A stretch of 64,000 nucleotides of DNA from an uncultured Eubacteriales bacterium (GTDB taxonomy: Bacteria > Bacillota > Clostridia > Oscillospirales > CAG-272): the NCBI GenBank assembly GCA_934796165.1, contig CAKVOU010000006.1:1-64000 (forward strand), written 5' to 3'. Below the pieces are notes generated by a model, which searched no databases, was not told where the DNA came from, and saw nothing but the letters and a program-made list of their open reading frames with translations. Of the stretch, positions 60,214 through 64,000 are shown piece after piece (position 1 is the first letter of the stretch; the number at the start of each line of letters is the position of its first letter). Position numbers and translations under genes: made by a program.

Positions 60214-61239
60214 TCAGCTCTCTGATAGCCCGAACAGCACTTCTGCGTTCTCTTTGGTGCGTTCAATCAGTTCCGCGACCGTCATTCCGTGCACCCCGGC
60301 GAGCACCTCCGCAGTATAGCGCATCAGTCCCGAATGGTTGATCTCCCCGCGGTGGGGATGGGGCGCAAGATACGGGCAATCGGTCTCGATGAGCAACCGG
60401 TCGGCAGGGACACTCGCCGCAACCTCCCTGACGCGCGAAGCGTTTTTGAAGGTCACAACCCCGGAAAAGGAGATATACCACCCGCGCCGGATCAGCTCCC
60501 GCGCCATTTCCGCGCTTCCGCTGTAGCTGTGGAACACGCCGCGCACCTGCGGATACCGGAGCACGGTCTCAAAGCAGTCCCCGTGCGCCTCGCGGTCGTG
60601 GATGATGACGGGTAGCCCCAACTCCGAAGCAAACGCCATCTGCGCGTCAAAAAAGTCCGCTTGTTTTTTTTTGTCATGCGGCTTCCAATAATAATCCAGC
60701 CCGATCTCACCGATCGCCACGATCTTGTCTCGCCGCCTGACCTCCGCCGACGAAATCCGCCCGTACAGTGCGGAGAGCGCCGCGTCCGTGTCGGGGTACG
60801 CCTCGCAGTCCTCGGGATGAATACCGGCGGCGACGTACATTCCGGGATACCGCGCAGCCATCTTCACGCACAGCTCCGTGTTCTCCGGGTTGGTGGCAAC
60901 GTTGATGATCTTTTCGACCTCGCCGCTCTCGAACAGCTTTTCCAGCAGCGCGTCCGCACCGCCGGGAAGCGCGTCAAACTTCTTGTCGTAATAGTGCGCG
61001 TGGGAGTCGAACATTCCGGGTGCCGGGAAATCCGTTTCCGGTTCCGCCCCGGAGGCTTTGCCTGCGTCCGGAGAGACGAATGCAGTCTTGTCCGTCGCGT
61101 GTCTCGTGGCAGTATCCCCGGAGACTTCGCACGTTTCCGGGAAAACAGAAGAAACTTCCGGCACGGAATTTTCCGTTCCGGGATTTTCCGGCAGGGCGCC
61201 GTCCGCGCTCCCCGGGTGCTCCGCGGGAAATGTCTGCAT
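60214..61239 (-). CDS. TatD-family metal-dependent DNase with N-terminal extension
   Basis: 341 residues. From about residue 75 it is a normal TatD of some 265 residues: FDSHAHYYDKKFD, GEIGLDYYW, VIIHDREAHGD, GVFHSYSG and LIETDCPYLAPHPHRG. It acts as a 3'-5' exonuclease or amidohydrolase-type metal enzyme. Residues 1-74 are a Pro/Glu/Ser/Thr/Gly-rich, probably disordered region. The start at 61239 shares a base with the gpsA stop (TGATG), which supports coupled translation and thus the extension; a GTG or ATG near residue 75 without such context is less likely. Confidence 0.93.
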   Translation of the reverse strand: MQTFPAEHPGSADGALPENPGTENSVPEVSSVFPETCEVSGDTATRHATDKTAFVSPDAGKASGAEPETDFPAPGMFDSHAHYYDKKFDALPGGADALLEKLFESGEVEKIINVATNPENTELCVKMAARYPGMYVAAGIHPEDCEAYPDTDAALSALYGRISSAEVRRRDKIVAIGEIGLDYYWKPHDKKKQADFFDAQMAFASELGLPVIIHDREAHGDCFETVLRYPQVRGVFHSYSGSAEMARELIRRGWYISFSGVVTFKNASRVREVAASVPADRLLIETDCPYLAPHPHRGEINHSGLMRYTAEVLAGVHGMTVAELIERTKENAEVLFGLSES

Positions 61240-62198
61240 CAGTATTCCACCTTGATGGAACGGCGGAAGAGTTGTGCAATGCTCTCCTTCACATCCGCGC
61301 CGTCATAGAGCACGTGGTAGACCGCCTCGCAGATCGGAAGCTCGACGTGATAGCGCTCCGAAAGCACCATCATCGCCTTTGCCGTATAATAGCCCTCGGC
61401 AAGCCCGCCGGCAAATTTTTCGCCCTTGACATACGCCTCACCGAACGCGCGGTTGTGGCTGTGCGCGGAAAAAACCGTCGCCTCGTAATCGCCGAGGTGG
61501 CAGAGCCCGTAGGCGGACATGGGGTTACCTCCCATTGCACCGATCAGGCGGGCAATCTCATGCGCGCCGCGCGCCATGAGTGCGCCCTTGAGCGTGGAAA
61601 GTCCCAGTCCGTCGAGGAAGCCCGCCGCAATGCCGATAACGTTCTTGGACGCCGCGCCGATCTCGCTTCCCACAAGGTCGTTGCCGTAATAGAAGCGGAT
61701 GAGGTCGCTCGTAAAGCTGTCCACCAGCCGGCGGGTGACCTCCGGGTCCTCCGAGTCGATGACCATACAGCTCGGATGTCCCGCGTAAAACTCCTGCACG
61801 TGCCCGGGACCGACCCAGACCGCGATCTTGTTTGAGGGGTCGGTGTTTTCCTTCACGATCTCGGAAAGCCGTCTGCCCGTGGAAATCTCAATTCCCTTCA
61901 TGCAGAGCACGAACGTCTTGTTCTGAAGCCCCAGCGGCTTCAGCTCGTTCATCAGCCCCGCAAGCGCCTGCGAGGGGACCGAGATGATAATGACCTCCGC
62001 ACCCTCCGTGCAATGAATGTCGGAAGAAAGCCCGATCGACTCCGGAAGCACCAGAAGATCGTTTCTGCGCTCGCGCACAAATCTCTGATAGCCGGGATCG
62101 GATTCCATTCCGTAAAGCGTCACGTCGTTTCCGATGCGGTCAAGATACCAGGTGATGAGGGATCCCCATCGCCCGCAACCGATTACCGTGATTTTCAT
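61239..62198 (-). CDS. GpsA, NAD(P)H-dependent glycerol-3-phosphate dehydrogenase
   Basis: 319 residues, normal size. Nucleotide loop VIGCGRWGSLITWYL, then VWVGPGHVQEFYAG and the catalytic Lys in GAASKNVIGIAAG. It reduces dihydroxyacetone phosphate for phospholipid synthesis. The usual GPSHAEE block is changed to GPGHVQE here, which is uncommon. GGAGG precedes the ATG. It follows metG by 21 bases and is coupled to tatD. Confidence 0.93.
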   Translation of the reverse strand: MKITVIGCGRWGSLITWYLDRIGNDVTLYGMESDPGYQRFVRERRNDLLVLPESIGLSSDIHCTEGAEVIIISVPSQALAGLMNELKPLGLQNKTFVLCMKGIEISTGRRLSEIVKENTDPSNKIAVWVGPGHVQEFYAGHPSCMVIDSEDPEVTRRLVDSFTSDLIRFYYGNDLVGSEIGAASKNVIGIAAGFLDGLGLSTLKGALMARGAHEIARLIGAMGGNPMSAYGLCHLGDYEATVFSAHSHNRAFGEAYVKGEKFAGGLAEGYYTAKAMMVLSERYHVELPICEAVYHVLYDGADVKESIAQLFRRSIKVEY

Positions 62199-62219
62199 AC
62201 GATTCCTCCAAAGTGTGAT

Positions 62220-64000
62220 TCAGTGAATCCGCTCGCCGTTCGGCGTTTCGGGATTCAGGAAAATAACGCGCACCTGCTCCTCGCCGGACGCAAGCAGCAT
62301 ACCGTAGGATTCCACGCCGCAGAGCGTCGCGGGCTTCAGGTTGGAAACGAGGATGACTTTCTTGCCGATGAGGTCATTTGGCTGATAGAATTTTGCGATA
62401 CCGGAAACGACCTGCCGCTCCTCGTCGCCGAGACTGACGCGGAGGCGGAGCAATTTCTTTGCCTTGGGGATCGGCTCGGCGGACAGAATTTCCGCCACGC
62501 GTAGCTCCACGTTCAGAAAATCGTCGATTCCGATCTGCGCGCAGCCCTCGGGCTTGCCGCCGGACTGCTTCGCGGCATTCGCGCCGTCTGCCGGCTCGCC
62601 CGCGCCGGACGCACCGCCCTTGGTATTCTCTGCCGGCTTCTCCGTTTCCGATTTTCCGTCCGCCGCTTTCTCTGTTGCTTTTGCGGCTGCCGCCATTCTT
62701 GCCTTGCGGATCTCTTCCAGTTCCGTGAGCTTCTTCTCCTCGTCAATGCGGGCGAACAGCACGCGGCTGTCGCCGACCGTATCGCCGGGAACAAGGCTGT
62801 GGTAGGCGTCCTCCGACAGGAACCGGTCAAACAGGATGTCGCCGTGCCTGCCCGACTTCACGCTTTCCCCGATTGCGTCAAGCTCCGGCTTTGCCGCAAG
62901 CTCCGTGAGGATTTCCTTCGATGTTTCGGAAAGGAAGGGAGCGAGCAGTACTGCGCCGAAGCGGATCGCGGAAAGAAGCTCGTAGAGCACCGTGCCGAGG
63001 CGTGCCTTTTTGCTTTCGTCCTTGGCAAGCGTCCACGGGGTCGTCTCGTCGATATATTTGTTTGCGCGGCTGAACAGCTCCATGAGCGCCGCCGTCGCGT
63101 CCGCGATGTGGTAGCTTTCCACCGCTTCTTTTACCTTGCCGTAAGCGGTGAAGCAGGCGTTTTTCAGTTCCCCGTCCAGTGCTTCGGGCGCCGTAGGCGC
63201 AGCTATGACCTTGTCAAAGTACTTCTTCTGCATATCCAGCGTTCTCTTGACGAGGTTGCCGAGGTTGTTGACGAGGTCGGTGTTGTAGCGTTTGATGACG
63301 TTTTCATAGGTGATGGAACCGTCGTTGTTGTAGGGCATCTCGGCAAGTGCGTAGTATCTCACGCCGTCCACGCCGAAATGATCGGCAAGCTCGTCCGCGT
63401 AAATGACGTTACCTTTGGACTTGGACATCTTGTCCAATCCGAAATTGAACCACGGGTGTCCGAAAATTTTCTTCGGGAGCGGAAGTCCCAGCGCCATGAG
63501 GAAGATGGGCCAGTAGATGGTGTGGAACCGGAGGATGTCCTTGCCGATGACGTGTACGTCGCAGGGCCAGAATTTCCGGAACTTTTCCGACTGCTCTTCA
63601 TAGGTCTTGTCGGGGTCGTAGCCGAGCGCCGTGATATAATTGGACAGCGCGTCGATCCAGACGTAGCAGACGTGCTTCGGGTCGAAGGTCTTGACCCCCC
63701 ATGTGAAGGTGGAACGCGAAACGCAGAGATCCTGCAAGCCGCCCTCGGCTTTGAGGAAGTTGTTGAGCATCTCCTTTTTGCGGGATTCCGGCTGAATAAA
63801 GCCGGGATGGGTCTCGATGTGCTCGATGAGGCGGTCCGCATACTTGCTCATCTTAAAGAAATACGCTTCCTCGCGCGCCTGCTCGACGGGCGCGCCGCAG
63901 TCGGGGCACTTGCCGTCCGTGACCTGCGTGGCGGTGAAGAAGGACTCGCAGGGCTTGCAGTACCAACCCTCGTAGTGTCCCTTGTAAATATCGCCCTGAT
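62220..64000 (-). CDS. MetG, methionyl-tRNA synthetase (5' end outside the window)
   Basis: The frame is open to the right edge, so about the first 110-120 residues are missing. Visible are the zinc-binding pairs (CKPC and CPDC, just left of 64000), the KMSKS loop (GLDKMSKSKGN), the anticodon-binding helices and a C-terminal EMAP-like tRNA-binding domain (IGIDDFLNVELRVAEI). Between the last two lies a linker of about 60 residues rich in Ala, Lys, Glu and Gly (TEKAADGKSETEKPAEN type). It charges tRNA-Met. An internal ATG at 63851 is not the true start, because the zinc motif and conserved sequence continue upstream of it. Confidence 0.96.
   Translation of the reverse strand, partial: QGDIYKGHYEGWYCKPCESFFTATQVTDGKCPDCGAPVEQAREEAYFFKMSKYADRLIEHIETHPGFIQPESRKKEMLNNFLKAEGGLQDLCVSRSTFTWGVKTFDPKHVCYVWIDALSNYITALGYDPDKTYEEQSEKFRKFWPCDVHVIGKDILRFHTIYWPIFLMALGLPLPKKIFGHPWFNFGLDKMSKSKGNVIYADELADHFGVDGVRYYALAEMPYNNDGSITYENVIKRYNTDLVNNLGNLVKRTLDMQKKYFDKVIAAPTAPEALDGELKNACFTAYGKVKEAVESYHIADATAALMELFSRANKYIDETTPWTLAKDESKKARLGTVLYELLSAIRFGAVLLAPFLSETSKEILTELAAKPELDAIGESVKSGRHGDILFDRFLSEDAYHSLVPGDTVGDSRVLFARIDEEKKLTELEEIRKARMAAAAKATEKAADGKSETEKPAENTKGGASGAGEPADGANAAKQSGGKPEGCAQIGIDDFLNVELRVAEILSAEPIPKAKKLLRLRVSLGDEERQVVSGIAKFYQPNDLIGKKVILVSNLKPATLCGVESYGMLLASGEEQVRVIFLNPETPNGERIH

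Noticed and set aside
63851..64000. metG start at the internal ATG at 63851
   Set aside because: Conserved zinc-binding sequence continues in frame to the right edge, so the gene is cut by the window.

Overview
The window looks like a chromosome segment of a GC-rich, spore-forming Firmicute of the Clostridia, most likely an uncultured gut-type relative of the Oscillospirales or Christensenellales. The class is supported by a complete spoIIAA-spoIIAB-sigF operon, spoVG, HPr kinase, a tryptophan T-box leader, Gram-positive lipoproteins and sugar ABC systems that lack their own ATPase. The order is a guess. No rRNA, tRNA, CRISPR array, transposase or phage gene was recognised.

Left part (about 0.3-10.3 kb, minus strand): a Nif11-type (NHLP) secreted-peptide locus. 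Read in transcription order it holds a STAS antagonist, a membrane SpoIIE-type phosphatase with a Cache-like sensor, an RsbW-like ATPase, a short NHLM secretion protein, a peptidase-containing ABC exporter (PCAT), a second ABC exporter, a small protein whose C-terminal half mimics a leader cleavage region, an ECF sigma factor, and two Nif11-leader precursor peptides with Cys-containing cores. No modification enzyme lies in view. The combination of partner-switching regulators, sigma factor and leader mimic is the most interesting system in the window. A (TCTG)n tract lies just beyond it at the left edge.

Centre-left (10.5-19.4 kb): an EamA transporter; a metal-resistance operon (ArsR-family repressor, HMA chaperone, P-type ATPase) with a clear promoter and operator; trpB2 under a T-box with a UGG specifier; and an AbrB regulator, ABC exporter and pseudouridine synthase operon in which the synthase carries a repetitive N-terminal insert.

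Centre (19.7-33.3 kb): one seven-gene minus-strand operon from a strong sigma-A promoter, with a very large solute-binding protein, two separate pairs of sugar permeases, an NHL/Yip1 membrane protein and a DUF5696 surface protein. It is probably for uptake of complex oligosaccharides.

Centre-right (33.9-49 kb): an RlmI-like methyltransferase; an ECF S-component next to coaX; malic enzyme and fumarase; a PHP-domain protein; then three surface lipoproteins (a BspA-type leucine-rich repeat protein and two tandem glycosidase-like barrels) that share Cys-containing linker repeats.

Right part (49-64 kb): hprK; a membrane-anchored SurA/PrsA-like protein with its coupled partner; an uncharacterised three-gene cluster; yfcE; spoVG; murC; the spoIIA operon; and a metG-gpsA-tatD operon, with metG running off the right edge.

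Across the window, GC-rich palindromic repeats recur between genes. Several conserved housekeeping proteins (pseudouridine synthase, CoaX, TatD, MetG) carry low-complexity Gly/Ser/Pro/Ala-rich additions, a genome-level habit worth noting.
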